Positions 35,688 through 45,426 of a stretch of 64,000 nucleotides of DNA are shown piece after piece (the stretch's first letter is position 1; each line of letters opens with the position of its first letter). Under the pieces are notes generated by a model that saw only the letters and a list, made by a program, of their open reading frames with translations, searched no databases and was not told where the DNA came from. The translations under genes and the position numbers were made by a program. Location of the stretch: NCBI GenBank assembly GCA_016744695.1, contig JADGDV010000001.1:1-64000 (forward strand), read 5' to 3'. Source of the stretch: Hahellaceae bacterium (GTDB lineage Bacteria; Pseudomonadota; Gammaproteobacteria; Pseudomonadales; Oleiphilaceae).

Positions 35688-35817
35688 AGGATAAGACTAA
35701 TTCTTTTATTGTTTAAACACGACTAGCAAAAGGTATAGTTGCCAAATCACTCTCACTTATAAAGTAGGCTAAAATATAAGTGGCAGAAAGCAATTAGGTA
35801 ACAACACATAAAATCGG

Positions 35818-36912
35818 CTAAAAAAGTAATTCATCTAAGCGGGTATTAATCAGCGACGGCACATTATGCTCAACCTCCTCAACAGCCTGATCAATAGCAT
35901 AAGAAAAAGAATCTATATTAGCATTACCATGGCTCTTAACAACAACACCCTGCAAACCAACGAACAGAGCTCCGTTATACCTAGAAGGGTCCATTTTATC
36001 TAATACACCTTTGAATATAGGCATAACCAGTTTACCTAAAATACGGGTATACCAGTTTCTTTTAAATACATTCACTAAAGATTGATGGAGTAAAGCAGCC
36101 ACACCCTCGCCCGCCTTCAGCGCAACATTACCAACAAAACCGTCACACACAGCCACATCAGTCACATCAGCAAAAAGCTCATCACCTTCCACATAACCAA
36201 CATAATTAATGCCATCACACTCACTGAGCATTTGTGAAGCAAGCCTCACCTGCTCATTACCTTTAATTTCTTCCCCCCCAACATTAATAAGCGCCACTCT
36301 TGGTCGCTCAATACCATTCATTGCTTCAACTAAAATAGAGCCCATCAAAGCAAACTGATAAAGGTGCTCAGCAGTACTATCTACATTTGCCCCTAAATCC
36401 AAAACATAACACTGCCCTTTCGGCGAGGGTAAACGTTTCGTGATAGCAGGGCGGTCTATGCCTGGGCACATCCTTAGAATAGATCGTCCGAACAGCATTA
36501 AGGCACCAGTATTACCTGCACTGACACAGGCATCTGCCCTACCTTCTTTAACTAACTTCAATGCAACAGCCATTGAGGAATTTTGTTTAGACCTTAGCGC
36601 ACGAGTAGGCTTTTCATCCATCAACACCACATCAGGCGCATGATGAATAGACAAATGACCACTTTCTAAAAATATTGAGAATGGAGAGTTAGAAGAAGAA
36701 CCAGAGGAGTCTTGAGAAGATTTATCTTTCGGAAACAACAAAGCCTCAAGTTCATCCTGGTCACCGACCAAGATAATACTTAAGGCCTCATTTTTTTTGA
36801 GACTTTTAAGTGCTGCGAAAACTGTTGTCTTTGGGGCATAATCCCCACCCATTGCATCTATAGCAACGGTGACTCGAGTATTCAAAACAGTACTAGTCGT
36901 CTGAAGACTCAA
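35818..36912 (-). CDS. plsX: phosphate acyltransferase PlsX
   Basis: This enzyme of about 350-364 residues makes acyl-phosphate from acyl-ACP for phospholipid synthesis. Motifs are [18 protein letters not shown] and [12 protein letters not shown]. The start is uncertain: a TTG at 36912 overlaps the rpmF end by 20 nt and has AGAAGG close by, while another TTG ten codons later ([13 protein letters not shown]) gives the usual N terminus. Translational coupling to rpmF is likely. Confidence 0.93.
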   Translation of the reverse strand: MSLQTTSTVLNTRVTVAIDAMGGDYAPKTTVFAALKSLKKNEALSIILVGDQDELEALLFPKDKSSQDSSGSSSNSPFSIFLESGHLSIHHAPDVVLMDEKPTRALRSKQNSSMAVALKLVKEGRADACVSAGNTGALMLFGRSILRMCPGIDRPAITKRLPSPKGQCYVLDLGANVDSTAEHLYQFALMGSILVEAMNGIERPRVALINVGGEEIKGNEQVRLASQMLSECDGINYVGYVEGDELFADVTDVAVCDGFVGNVALKAGEGVAALLHQSLVNVFKRNWYTRILGKLVMPIFKGVLDKMDPSRYNGALFVGLQGVVVKSHGNANIDSFSYAIDQAVEEVEHNVPSLINTRLDELLF

Positions 36913-37072
36913 TTACCTTCTTACCGCGAAGGAAACCATCTGGAGTCACATGATGACGACGGTGAACTTCACCAGTAGTCTGATCAGTAGAAAGCGTAGT
37001 TGCTGTCAACGAATCATGTGAACGACGCTGTCCGCGTCTTGAACGGGTTACTTTACTTTTTTGAACTGCCAT
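36893..37072 (-). CDS. rpmF: ribosomal protein bL32
   Basis: This 59-residue basic protein starts [18 protein letters not shown] and continues with [19 protein letters not shown]. It is a standard bacterial bL32 without the zinc cysteines. The gene lies between yceD and plsX, overlapping the latter; the order yceD-rpmF-plsX is highly conserved. Confidence 0.97.
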   Translation of the reverse strand: MAVQKSKVTRSRRGQRRSHDSLTATTLSTDQTTGEVHRRHHVTPDGFLRGKKVIESSDD

Positions 37073-37123
37073 TGGTCATTTACTCCAAATAATCTAGATA
37101 GGCGTTCTGATGTACTTATCAGA

Positions 37124-37654
37124 TTACTTATCAAATTTAATATTAGACAAAACCTTAAAAGGATTTGGCTTGGTCTCTTCAACAATAACTTCTTCGTCAG
37201 GTTGATCAACGAAAGAAGCATCAATTTTACAATCTTCTGGCTCGTGATAAGCAAACATAGGAACACTTAACAGTAACTCTTCATCTAATATTTCAGAGAG
37301 CTCCATGCTGTCATCTAAATCAACCATCAGAGGCTCATAAACCGATGGTAGGTTTTTTGCCTGCTCGTCGGTTAAAACCAACCCTAAAGCAAATTCTGTT
37401 TGAACTGCCTTAACAACTGGTTCTAGACAACGCTGACAAGCCATGGAAACATCACATGAAAGCTTGCCAGTTAATATTCTTAGTCTTTGCTCGTCCCGAC
37501 CAAACACTAACTCAGCATCCACATCGCCTTCAGAACTAACTAGTAATTCTGAAACTCGCTTCAACTTGCTTAGAGGAATAAAACCTTCCAGTTCAATTCC
37601 CTGCTCTGCTAATTTTACTGGATTAACAGTTAATGGTAACGGTATCTTTGACAT
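37124..37654 (-). CDS. yceD: YceD family (DUF177) protein
   Basis: This 176-residue protein contains the family's cysteine pair CDVSMACQRCLEP in the middle and acidic strands thereafter. YceD homologues are linked to 23S rRNA/L32 assembly because of their invariant association with rpmF. It is the first gene of the rpmF-plsX-fab operon; its promoter lies in the 116-bp spacer shared with maf. Confidence 0.9.
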   Translation of the reverse strand: MSKIPLPLTVNPVKLAEQGIELEGFIPLSKLKRVSELLVSSEGDVDAELVFGRDEQRLRILTGKLSCDVSMACQRCLEPVVKAVQTEFALGLVLTDEQAKNLPSVYEPLMVDLDDSMELSEILDEELLLSVPMFAYHEPEDCKIDASFVDQPDEEVIVEETKPNPFKVLSNIKFDK

Positions 37655-37770
37655 AGGCGCGCAATTCTAGGGGCGAATCCCACCATTGTCAAAACATTCT
37701 AACTAAATTAGCATATATTCTATGCTTCTTTTTAAAAACCACCCCATTTCAATATAAAGCAGGATAAAAA

Positions 37771-38376
37771 ATGTCCAATCCCCCTCTCGTTTTAGCCTCA
37801 ACGTCTACTTATCGCAAATCAATACTCGAAAAACTAAACCTTTCCTTTATAACGGCTTCACCTGATACCGACGAAACAGCCTTTAAAAACGAAAAACCAG
37901 AAGATTTGGTATTACGCCTAGCCAACGAGAAAGCGCAATCAATCAAGCATACATATACTAATCACCTGATTATCGCCTCTGATCAAGTAGCCGTATTAGA
38001 AGATGGCACTATTTTAACAAAACCACATACACATGAAAATGCAATTAAGCAGTTACAAACGTGCAGCGGGCACAAGGTTCGCTTTCTTACTGGCTTATCA
38101 CTTTTAAACACAAGAAGTAACAATCAACAAACGATAATAGAACCTTTCGAAGTAACCTTTAGATCCTTAACCCTAAGTGAAATAGACTGCTATCTAAAAA
38201 TAGAGCAACCCTATGACTGCGCTGGCAGTTTTAAAGTTGAAGGGCTTGGTATTTGCCTGTTTGATAAATTATCAGGAGATGATTTCAACTCGCTTATTGG
38301 CTTACCCCTTATTCGCCTATTAACGCTCTTAAGAAATGAAGGGGTAAATCCACTTAATCAAGCTAAAACTACTTAA
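37771..38376 (+). CDS. Maf-like nucleotide pyrophosphatase (YceF type)
   Basis: This 201-residue Maf/Ham1-fold protein has LASTSTYRKSILEKL at the N terminus, SPDTDE and IIASDQVAV (metal-binding acids) and LIGLPLIRLLTLL near the C terminus. The YceF subgroup hydrolyses m7GTP and lies next to yceD in many gammaproteobacteria, as here (divergent). It is upstream of a palindromic element. Confidence 0.9.
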   Translation: MSNPPLVLASTSTYRKSILEKLNLSFITASPDTDETAFKNEKPEDLVLRLANEKAQSIKHTYTNHLIIASDQVAVLEDGTILTKPHTHENAIKQLQTCSGHKVRFLTGLSLLNTRSNNQQTIIEPFEVTFRSLTLSEIDCYLKIEQPYDCAGSFKVEGLGICLFDKLSGDDFNSLIGLPLIRLLTLLRNEGVNPLNQAKTT

Positions 38377-38379
38377 CCG

Positions 38380-38460
38380 TAGGGTGCGCTGTGCGCACCG
38401 AGAGACATTTCAAGCGTCATGACAACTCAACAACAAAAACGGTGCGCACGGCGCACCCTA
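38380..38460. repeat. 81-bp palindromic MITE-like element
   Basis: Two 21-bp inverted arms beginning TAGGGTGCGC, with a single mismatch between them, enclose about 39 bp. It lies between the convergent maf-like and sppA genes. Elements with TAGGGTGCGC(C/T)GTGCGCACC arms are frequent in unrelated genomes. It would fold as a strong RNA hairpin on both strands and may serve as shared terminator. Confidence 0.7.
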
Positions 38461-38464
38461 CCAG

Positions 38465-39418
38465 TTATTGCAATGACATCTGCCCACTAGTTACACTATT
38501 AGAAATAGCACTACCTATAGACGTACCTAACCTCTGAGTAAATTTCTCAAAAGGGTCAGGCTTTGGCGTGAAATTAACAACATTTTCTTCACCGATGATT
38601 TCTCTGGCAACAAACCCTGGGCTTCCAAGCGCATCAATAAGCCCTAATTCCAACGCTTGCTCTCCACTCCACACCAAACCAGTAAACATTAACGGATCGT
38701 CTTTTAACCTATCGCCACGCCCTTCTTTAACTTTACCAATAAACTGATTGTGAGTGGTTTTTAATACAGACTGCCAAAACTGAACCTCATCTTCTCTTTC
38801 AGGTGAAAAAGGATCGAGAAAACCCTTATGTGCACCTGCAGTATAGCTACGACGTTTAACACCTACTTTATCCATTGTATCAACAAACCCAAAACCTGCA
38901 GACGTAACACCAATAGAACCAACCAAACTAGCCTTATCTGCATATATTTCATCCGCTGCAGCAGCAATATAATAAGCGCCTGAAGCACCTATATCACTAA
39001 TAACCGCGTAAAGCTTAGTTTCAGGGTTTAACGCTTTCAAGCGCTTAATTTCATCGTAAACATAGCCCGATTGAACAGGGCTACCACCAGGGCTATTAAT
39101 CCTAAGGATAATACCTTTTGTATTTTCATCCTCAAATGCAGCTCTTAGACCTGTAACGATGACATCCGCAGCCGCATCCTCATTGGCCGCAATCACACCA
39201 CTCAAGTCAACAATTGCAGTATGGGACTCGCCCTTTCCACCACCAGCTAGATTCATACTCGAATTAAATAGTGCTAATATAATAAATAAATAAGTGAAAG
39301 TTAAAAGTTTAAAAAATACCCCCCAACGTCGAGAGCGCCGCTGCTCAACACCTAGCTGAAGCATTGTCTTCTCAATAATTTTCCATTCTTTAGCACTTTC
39401 TGGTCTTGTATCGCTCAA
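38465..39418 (-). CDS. sppA: signal peptide peptidase SppA (S49)
   Basis: This 317-residue short-form SppA has a membrane anchor at about 35-53 (LLTFTYLFIILALF). The protease core is LRINSPGGSPVQSG and the nucleophile serine is in SDIGASGAYYIAAAAD, followed by SLVGSIGV. It degrades leftover signal peptides in the membrane. It forms a likely operon with the HAD phosphatase and rluC. Confidence 0.92.
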   Translation of the reverse strand: MSDTRPESAKEWKIIEKTMLQLGVEQRRSRRWGVFFKLLTFTYLFIILALFNSSMNLAGGGKGESHTAIVDLSGVIAANEDAAADVIVTGLRAAFEDENTKGIILRINSPGGSPVQSGYVYDEIKRLKALNPETKLYAVISDIGASGAYYIAAAADEIYADKASLVGSIGVTSAGFGFVDTMDKVGVKRRSYTAGAHKGFLDPFSPEREDEVQFWQSVLKTTHNQFIGKVKEGRGDRLKDDPLMFTGLVWSGEQALELGLIDALGSPGFVAREIIGEENVVNFTPKPDPFEKFTQRLGTSIGSAISNSVTSGQMSLQ

Positions 39419-39501
39419 TTGTATTCCCCAAAAATTAACACGAAGCTCACTATCATTTCAGATATAAACTTATATAAATTCTATTTAAAACTCAACTCAT
39501 C

Positions 39502-40143
39502 TTAAGCTAGTGTTAGCAACTCATTCAAATCATCAACAATACAAAGTGGTTTAAAAGACTCAAGCCGGTGACGAGCCTGCGCCCCATAAGAAACGCCTAC
39601 TCTATCAACGCCAGCACGCTCAGCCATTTCCATGTCAAAATCAGTATCGCCCACCATTAGCATTTCACTTGGTTTTACATCCATAACAGACATTATTTGC
39701 TCCAACATAAGAGGGCTTGGTTTTGACGCACTCTCATCTGCACAGCGTTCAATAGAGAAATAAGATTTAAGACCCGTTGAATGGAGTGCTTTATCTAGGC
39801 CGTTTCGACCTTTACCTGTTGCTACAGCCAAAATTACACCCTGATCTTGAAATTGCCCCAACACCTTTTCTGCATTAGGGAATAAATGATCACGACCAAT
39901 CACTTCAGAAAAAAAGGCTTCACTATAAAAATGTCTGAAACGGACAATATCTTCATCAGTCACTGATGAATAAAGTGTTTTTATCGCCTCACTCATACCT
40001 AAACCGATAATATTTTTAACACTATCATTATCCAAAGCATTAAATGCCAACTTGTCGGCGGCATAATGAATACTCTTAACAATATGATCAACAGAATCGA
40101 CCAAAGTGCCGTCCCAATCAAAAGCAATCAAGCGATACTTCAT
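39502..40143 (-). CDS. HAD family phosphatase (Gph-like)
   Basis: This 213-residue HAD hydrolase has motif I FDWDGTLVDS, motif II in LAVATGKGR and motif III/IV in KPSPLMLEQI and MVGDTDFDMEMAERAG. A helical cap lies at about 15-80. The substrate is probably a small phosphomonoester such as phosphoglycolate or a nucleotide. A gene of this type sits between rluC and sppA in many gammaproteobacteria. Confidence 0.88.
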   Translation of the reverse strand: MKYRLIAFDWDGTLVDSVDHIVKSIHYAADKLAFNALDNDSVKNIIGLGMSEAIKTLYSSVTDEDIVRFRHFYSEAFFSEVIGRDHLFPNAEKVLGQFQDQGVILAVATGKGRNGLDKALHSTGLKSYFSIERCADESASKPSPLMLEQIMSVMDVKPSEMLMVGDTDFDMEMAERAGVDRVGVSYGAQARHRLESFKPLCIVDDLNELLTLA

Positions 40144-40152
40144 ACAATAAAC

Positions 40153-41145
40153 CTAGTTATTAGGTACTAATGATTCAACAACAACATTAAAGTTCGCCTC
40201 ATAAGGCGCCTTAAACAACATAGGCTTGCGATCACCCGGTAATTTAAATGAAATTTCTGCAGCATGCAGCATTAAGCGCTTCGCACCTAGACGCTTCATA
40301 TCTTTATTAATTTCATCAACACCGTACTTTTCATCACCCAATATAGGGTACCCAGCAAACGTAGCATGTACTCGAATTTGATGAGTACGCCCTGTAATCG
40401 GGCTCGCTTCAACCATTGTAAAACCTTTATACCGCTGAATTAAACGGAATTTTGTAAGGGAGGCCTTACCCTCTTTTGTAACGGTAACAACCCGCTCACC
40501 TGACTTCAGCTCATTTTTTAATAACGGTGCATTAACTTCACGCACATGACTAGGCCACTTACCCACCACAACCGTATGGTAAATTTTCTTTATACCATCT
40601 TCTCTCAGACATTGATGAAGATACTTAAGCATGGATCTTTTTTTGGCGATCAAAAGGCAACCTGAAGTATCTCTATCTAAGCGATGAACCAGCTCAAGAT
40701 ATCTATCGTCTGGGCGCATTGCACGTAGTGCCTCGATAACACCCAAACTAATACCACTACCGCCATGAACAGCAAGCCCTGAAGGCTTATTCAAAACAAG
40801 TAATTCACTATTTTCAAATATAACCGCATTATCTAATAAGCTTACGACCCGGTCACTTGGTTTTACCGGGGCAGACTCACTTCTAACCGTCACAGGCGGT
40901 ATGCGTACTACATCATCAATCTTAAGTTTATACTCTGGTTTAATTCGGCCTTTATTAACTCGCACCTCACCTTTTCGAATAATCCGATAAATTTTACTTT
41001 TAGGCACCCCTTTTAATTGAGATAGCAAAAAATTATCTATACGTTGGAGTTCATTATTTTCAGTAATGGTCTCGTATTTTACTTTGGAGCCCTTTGGTTC
41101 ACTGACTGGGGTACTTTCATTACTTGAGTTAATTTGATCAGACAT
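40153..41145 (-). CDS. rluC: 23S rRNA pseudouridine synthase RluC
   Basis: This 330-residue enzyme has an N-terminal S4 domain (about 30-90; RIDNFLLSQLKGVPKSKIYRI) and the RluA-type catalytic block VHRLDRDTSGCLLIAKK with the active-site Asp. GRTHQIRVHATFAGYPILGDEKYG follows. It modifies 23S rRNA uridines 955/2504/2580 (E. coli numbering). It is divergent from rne, as in E. coli; an intrinsic-terminator-like hairpin lies about 50 bp upstream on its own strand. Confidence 0.95.
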   Translation of the reverse strand: MSDQINSSNESTPVSEPKGSKVKYETITENNELQRIDNFLLSQLKGVPKSKIYRIIRKGEVRVNKGRIKPEYKLKIDDVVRIPPVTVRSESAPVKPSDRVVSLLDNAVIFENSELLVLNKPSGLAVHGGSGISLGVIEALRAMRPDDRYLELVHRLDRDTSGCLLIAKKRSMLKYLHQCLREDGIKKIYHTVVVGKWPSHVREVNAPLLKNELKSGERVVTVTKEGKASLTKFRLIQRYKGFTMVEASPITGRTHQIRVHATFAGYPILGDEKYGVDEINKDMKRLGAKRLMLHAAEISFKLPGDRKPMLFKAPYEANFNVVVESLVPNN

Positions 41146-41193
41146 AAAGAAAACTTAAAGAAAGAGTAAGAAAAACACTTGTAAATATGTACA

Positions 41194-41224
41194 AAAAAAC
41201 CTACTACTACTGCAAGTAGGTTTG
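41194..41224 (-). terminator. intrinsic-terminator-like hairpin upstream of rluC
   Basis: On the minus strand AAACCTACT is followed by TGCAGTAGT, then AGTAGGTTT and further T residues. The nine-base stem plus T run has the form of a Rho-independent terminator, but it precedes rluC by only about 50 bp. It would act on a transcript that begins further right, within the rne-rluC spacer, as an attenuator of rluC or the end of a small RNA. Confidence 0.5.
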
Positions 41225-41950
41225 ATGCTGTATAAAAATACTGTTATATTTCGTAAGTGCTCGAAAAAAGGGTCATTCTAACAGAATAAATTGGTTGTTT
41301 CAGGCGAATAATTCACATGAACCAACTAAAACTAACTCTAAAGAATATTAACCCGGCCATTTAGATTTAAAAAATGAACAGATCTTGGAAATATAAAGGA
41401 CTTTAATTAAATTCCTTCTATTATAAAGAGAGCACCAAAGAACATACGCATTAAAATGCCCAATACAGTGCAATTTATGCCATGTATAAAAAAAACATTA
41501 AGTTACTCGATGTCTTTTAAACAAATTCACAAAGTGAATTTAAAAGCTTTTTAAAGACTTTAATTAAACCGCGCTAAAATAAATGCGGAATAGATAAACC
41601 AGTTTTCGATTTTGTAGTGTAGTCAGCTGGCAACCCAAAGAAATTTCGGGGTGTAAGACCAGACTCACCGCACAAAAAGCAATTTAGTATATGATTGCGT
41701 CAGAAAGTAAAGCAGCTATTAAGTTGAATTAGCAATAGGGACTATACCCGCTTTTTCAAGAAGACTTATTGCTGTTATTGGGCTTATGCTGACCTGTTAC
41801 TGATAATAAAAGTCAGTTAAGTAGTTGATAATTTTACCATCAACTCACCAAAACGCTGGAAATTACCATGCTGTTTGGTTCTCTCATTACTCGAAAACCG
41901 CTTACTTTCCTGCCTTATTCCCTGCGCAAAACCGGAAGTTATTCCTCAAA
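41225..41950 (+). promoter_or_regulatory. long rne leader and divergent promoter region
   Basis: About 800 bp separate rluC from the rne start. The left half is AT-rich and should carry the promoters. The right half (about 41600-41950) is likely transcribed leader; it shows short stems (GGG/CCC followed by CTTTTT at 41737-41758; CTGAC/GTCAG at about 41790-41816). In E. coli a long structured rne leader mediates feedback control by RNase E itself. An in-frame extension to 41825 is not thought to be coding. Confidence 0.5.
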
Positions 41951-44719
41951 ATGAAAAGAATGCTAATAAACGCAACTCAATCAGAAGAATTGCGTGTTGC
42001 GCTCGTTGATGGCCAAAAACTTTATGACCTTGATATTGAATCAAGTACTCGCGAGCAAAAGAAATCTAATGTATATAAAGGACGTATCACCCGAGTAGAA
42101 CCCAGCCTTGAAGCTGCTTTTGTTGACTTTGGTGCAGAAAGACACGGTTTCCTACCTTTAAAAGAAATTTCTAAAGAGTATTTTAAGCGCACATCAGGGC
42201 GTAATGAAGGCCGAGTTAACATCAGAGATGTTATAAAAGAAGGCCAAGAAGTTATCGTTCAGGTAGATAAAGAAGAACGTGGGAACAAAGGGGCTGCATT
42301 AACAACATTTGTTAGCCTTGCTGGTCGTTACTTAGTTCTAATGCCTAATAACCCAAGAGCAGGCGGTATTTCACGCAGAATCGAAGGTGAAGATCGCAAC
42401 CAACTAAGAGATGCGATTGCCGGATTAGAAATACCTAAGCAAATGGGCGCTATTGTCCGTACTGCGGGTGTTGGCCGAAACACGCAAGAATTACAGTGGG
42501 ATCTTGACTACCTAAATCAGTTTTGGGAATCAATCACTCATGCAGCTGAAAGTCGCTCTGCCCCTTTCCTTATCTATCAGGAAAGCAATGTAATCATACG
42601 TGCTATCCGCGATTATCTGCGTCAGGATATCGGTGAGGTATTAGTTGACTCACCTGAAGTATATGAAGATGTTGTTAACTTCGTTCAGTCAGTAATGCCA
42701 ACTTTCGAAAGCAAAATCAAGTTATATAGCGATGATATTCCGCTATTCAGCCGTTACCAAATCGAAGCACAAATTGAAACAGCTTTTCAAAGAGAAGTTC
42801 AGCTTCCTTCTGGTGGCTCAATTGTTATTGACCCTACTGAAGCACTGGTATCTATTGATATTAACTCCGCACGAGCAACCAAAGGCGGAGACATAGAAGA
42901 GACAGCACGAAACACCAACCTTGAAGCCGCTGATGAAATTGCTCGTCAATTACGTTTACGTGACATGGGTGGTTTAGTCGTTATCGACTTTATCGATATG
43001 ACACCGGTTCGTAATCAACGTGAAGTTGAGTCACGAATGAGACAAGCGCTTGAGTTAGATCGCGCTCGTGTTCAGGTAGGTAAAATATCCAGATTTGGCC
43101 TTTTAGAAATGTCTCGTCAAAGACTAAGACCTTCTCTTGGCGAAACACGTAACGAAGTATGTCCTCGTTGCAGTGGTCAAGGTTCAATAAGAAGCATTGA
43201 CTCAATGGCTCTTTCTATCATGCGTCTTATGTATGAAGAATCATCCAAAGAAAAAACCAGTGAAGTTAGAGCATTGCTGCCTATTTCAGTCGCTACTTTT
43301 TTGTTAAACGAAAAAAGAGTGCAGATTGCTGAAATTGAAAAGAGCCAGGGCGTTTCAATCGTTATCGTTCCAACAGAATCAATGCACACACCGCATTATG
43401 AAGTATTGAGAATTCGTGATGACGAGACCATAGAAGAAGCAGCAAGCTATGATCTAAAACCTGACGTAATGCCACCTTCCGATACAGCAAAACCTGTAGT
43501 TAAGCATGTAGCTAAAGAAGAAGCCGTTGTTAAAACGATTAAACAAGTTACCCCTGCCCCTACAAAAGAAGAAATCGGTTTATTGAAAAAACTCTCTCTT
43601 AAAATTGCTTCAATATTTGGCAACGAAACAGAGGAAGAAGAAAAGAAAGCTGAAACCACAACTAAGCCTGAGTCTAGACCTCGTCAAAACACAGGAAGAG
43701 GCCAGCAGAGAGGAAGACAAGAAAGGGGTGGACGCCAAGGTAATAAAAATGGCCGTTCAAACCAGTCTCGCAATACCTCTACCCCCAACAGGTCAAGTAA
43801 TCCCCGTTCTGAGTCTGCACAAAAAGCAGCCCCTCAAAATAGAACACCTAACTCATCATCAGATACCGAGAAGAAACAATCAGGTAATGATGAAAACCGT
43901 AGACCAAGACGCAATAGAAACGCACAAGGTCGACCAAGAGATACCGGGAGCAGCTCGAACAATACTCGTACTACAACCCAGAGTCGACAAACAACGGCTC
44001 CAATAAAAATACAGGAGACAGCAGCTCCTGCTAAAATTGAAAGCGCACCGATTACAACCCCTGAACGCTCACCAGCACCATCAGCTCCTGAGACAGCTGT
44101 AAAGCAGGAAGCAACAACAAAGCCTGATACTGCTATTGCTAAAACACAGGAAGCTAGCACAGAGAAGCCTGCAGAAAGAAAGCGCACCTCAAGAAGAGCT
44201 AATACTAACCGAAAGACTTCAGCACCTAAAACGGACACGGGCACTGCAGATACAGCAGCACCTAAGCCGGAAGTAGCTGTAGAAACACCTGCAGTTGTAG
44301 TTGCTCCTGCTCCTGTAGCTGAAAAAATAGCGGTTGAGAAGCCTGCAGCAGTTGAAGTAGCACCTAAGAAAGAAACCATAGCTCCGGTAGAAGCTAAAAA
44401 GCCTGAGAGCCCAACTGCAGTTGCAAAAGAGCCTGCTGCTAAAGTAGCTGTTGAAAAAGCACCTACTGAGAAAGCACCTGCTGCTGAAGTTGTAGCTAAA
44501 AAGCCTGTTGAAGAAAAACCAACAGTAGAAAACGCACCTAGATCTCGCCGTCAACGCAGTGGCTCTAGAGCTGCAAATGACCCAAGGGCACTCAAAAGGC
44601 AGCAAGCCGCTGCTGCTGAGTTAGCTAATCCAGGCACCCCTGAAAAAGCACCAGAGCCTAAAAAGGCCGAGGAACCTGCTAAGTCAGAAAGCTCAGATTC
44701 TAGTTCAGTAGAGTCTTAA
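41951..44719 (+). CDS. rne: ribonuclease E
   Basis: This encodes 922 residues from the ATG at 41951 ([19 protein letters not shown]), which matches the start of E. coli RNase E; the frame is open further upstream but that extension has no counterpart. The S1 domain is at about 35-120, the DNase I-like catalytic part has [20 protein letters not shown] and LVVIDFIDM with metal-binding Asp, and the zinc link is CPRCSG. From about 520 on the protein is low-complexity: an Arg/Gly/Gln-rich RNA-binding stretch followed by Ala/Pro/Lys/Glu repeats, the degradosome scaffold region. RraA is encoded 7 kb away. Confidence 0.96.
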   Translation: MKRMLINATQSEELRVALVDGQKLYDLDIESSTREQKKSNVYKGRITRVEPSLEAAFVDFGAERHGFLPLKEISKEYFKRTSGRNEGRVNIRDVIKEGQEVIVQVDKEERGNKGAALTTFVSLAGRYLVLMPNNPRAGGISRRIEGEDRNQLRDAIAGLEIPKQMGAIVRTAGVGRNTQELQWDLDYLNQFWESITHAAESRSAPFLIYQESNVIIRAIRDYLRQDIGEVLVDSPEVYEDVVNFVQSVMPTFESKIKLYSDDIPLFSRYQIEAQIETAFQREVQLPSGGSIVIDPTEALVSIDINSARATKGGDIEETARNTNLEAADEIARQLRLRDMGGLVVIDFIDMTPVRNQREVESRMRQALELDRARVQVGKISRFGLLEMSRQRLRPSLGETRNEVCPRCSGQGSIRSIDSMALSIMRLMYEESSKEKTSEVRALLPISVATFLLNEKRVQIAEIEKSQGVSIVIVPTESMHTPHYEVLRIRDDETIEEAASYDLKPDVMPPSDTAKPVVKHVAKEEAVVKTIKQVTPAPTKEEIGLLKKLSLKIASIFGNETEEEEKKAETTTKPESRPRQNTGRGQQRGRQERGGRQGNKNGRSNQSRNTSTPNRSSNPRSESAQKAAPQNRTPNSSSDTEKKQSGNDENRRPRRNRNAQGRPRDTGSSSNNTRTTTQSRQTTAPIKIQETAAPAKIESAPITTPERSPAPSAPETAVKQEATTKPDTAIAKTQEASTEKPAERKRTSRRANTNRKTSAPKTDTGTADTAAPKPEVAVETPAVVVAPAPVAEKIAVEKPAAVEVAPKKETIAPVEAKKPESPTAVAKEPAAKVAVEKAPTEKAPAAEVVAKKPVEEKPTVENAPRSRRQRSGSRAANDPRALKRQQAAAAELANPGTPEKAPEPKKAEEPAKSESSDSSSVES

Positions 44720-44723
44720 CGAT

Positions 44724-44766
44724 AAAACACCGGTTAATGTTAACGTTCACACTTAACCGGTGTTTT
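44724..44766 (+). terminator. rne intrinsic terminator
   Basis: A perfect 14-bp stem (AAAACACCGGTTAA with its complement) around a 15-base loop ends in TTTT. It starts four bases after the rne stop. Confidence 0.85.
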
Positions 44767-44820
44767 AACTAAAGCTAATAGAAACTAAAACCTTCAATTA
44801 TCAGCCAGGACTCAAAATCA

Positions 44821-45390
44821 ATGAGCTCATCACTGCCTTGTTCAATTTCAGATCTCGATATAGACACCCTCGAAGATATTCTATTCGAAGATGAGTTTGC
44901 GGAAGACGCGCTTGATTACTTTGGTGTTCATGGATTAGTTTGCGCACTCGTAGTAGGCCCCGTCGAAATCAGCAATGATGAATTTACAAAGCTTGTTTTC
45001 CATACTCATCAAGGCATTTCACCTGAGCAACTAGAAACAGCAGGGAAAGTCATATCGAAGTTAAGAAATGGTATTTTCACTGAGTTATCAAGTGGAACAA
45101 CCCTTGAGCTTCCAATGTATGAGGAGGAAGAAGAAATCTACGAAGAGGCCATTATTAATTGGTGTGCAGGCTTTGTTGAAGGTTTTCTTGCAAATGAACC
45201 TGAGTGGTTTGAACGCGATCAAGAATTAGTAGCAGAATTACTACTGCCAATTATGTCATTATCACAATTATTTGATGATGAAGATTTTTCTGAAATAACG
45301 AATAATCAAAAAATAATGGATCAATTTGAAGAGCAATTACCAGAACTTATGACTGACCTGTTTTTGTTTTTCCATTCAGATAAAAAGTAA
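44821..45390 (+). CDS. UPF0149 (YgfB/YecA-like) family protein
   Basis: This 189-residue acidic, all-helical protein has the family-like features DYFGVHGLVCALVVGP near the N terminus and NWCAGFVEGFLANEPEW in the middle. YgfB/YecA proteins lack a settled function; one Pseudomonas homologue affects beta-lactamase regulation. The version here has no C-terminal SEC-C zinc motif. Monocistronic between two terminators. Confidence 0.8.
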   Translation: MSSSLPCSISDLDIDTLEDILFEDEFAEDALDYFGVHGLVCALVVGPVEISNDEFTKLVFHTHQGISPEQLETAGKVISKLRNGIFTELSSGTTLELPMYEEEEEIYEEAIINWCAGFVEGFLANEPEWFERDQELVAELLLPIMSLSQLFDDEDFSEITNNQKIMDQFEEQLPELMTDLFLFFHSDKK

Positions 45391-45394
45391 ACCT

Positions 45395-45421
45395 ATCAAG
45401 CCCCTATCTCTGGGGCTTGAT
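45395..45421. terminator. bidirectional terminator
   Basis: A perfect 10-bp stem (ATCAAGCCCC/GGGGCTTGAT) with a 7-base loop lies between the convergent UPF0149 gene and the response-regulator phosphatase gene. It is positioned to end both transcripts. Confidence 0.65.
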
Positions 45422-45426
45422 GCCAT

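Noticed and set aside
41825-41950. N-terminal extension of the rne reading frame
   Set aside because: RNase E normally begins MKRMLINAT, which is at 41951; the upstream codons have no counterpart in the family and lie in the leader.
43834-44379. 181-codon antisense ORF inside rne
   Set aside because: It is the reverse frame of the Ala/Pro/Lys/Glu repeats; its Ser/Val/Ala-rich product is typical of a shadow frame.
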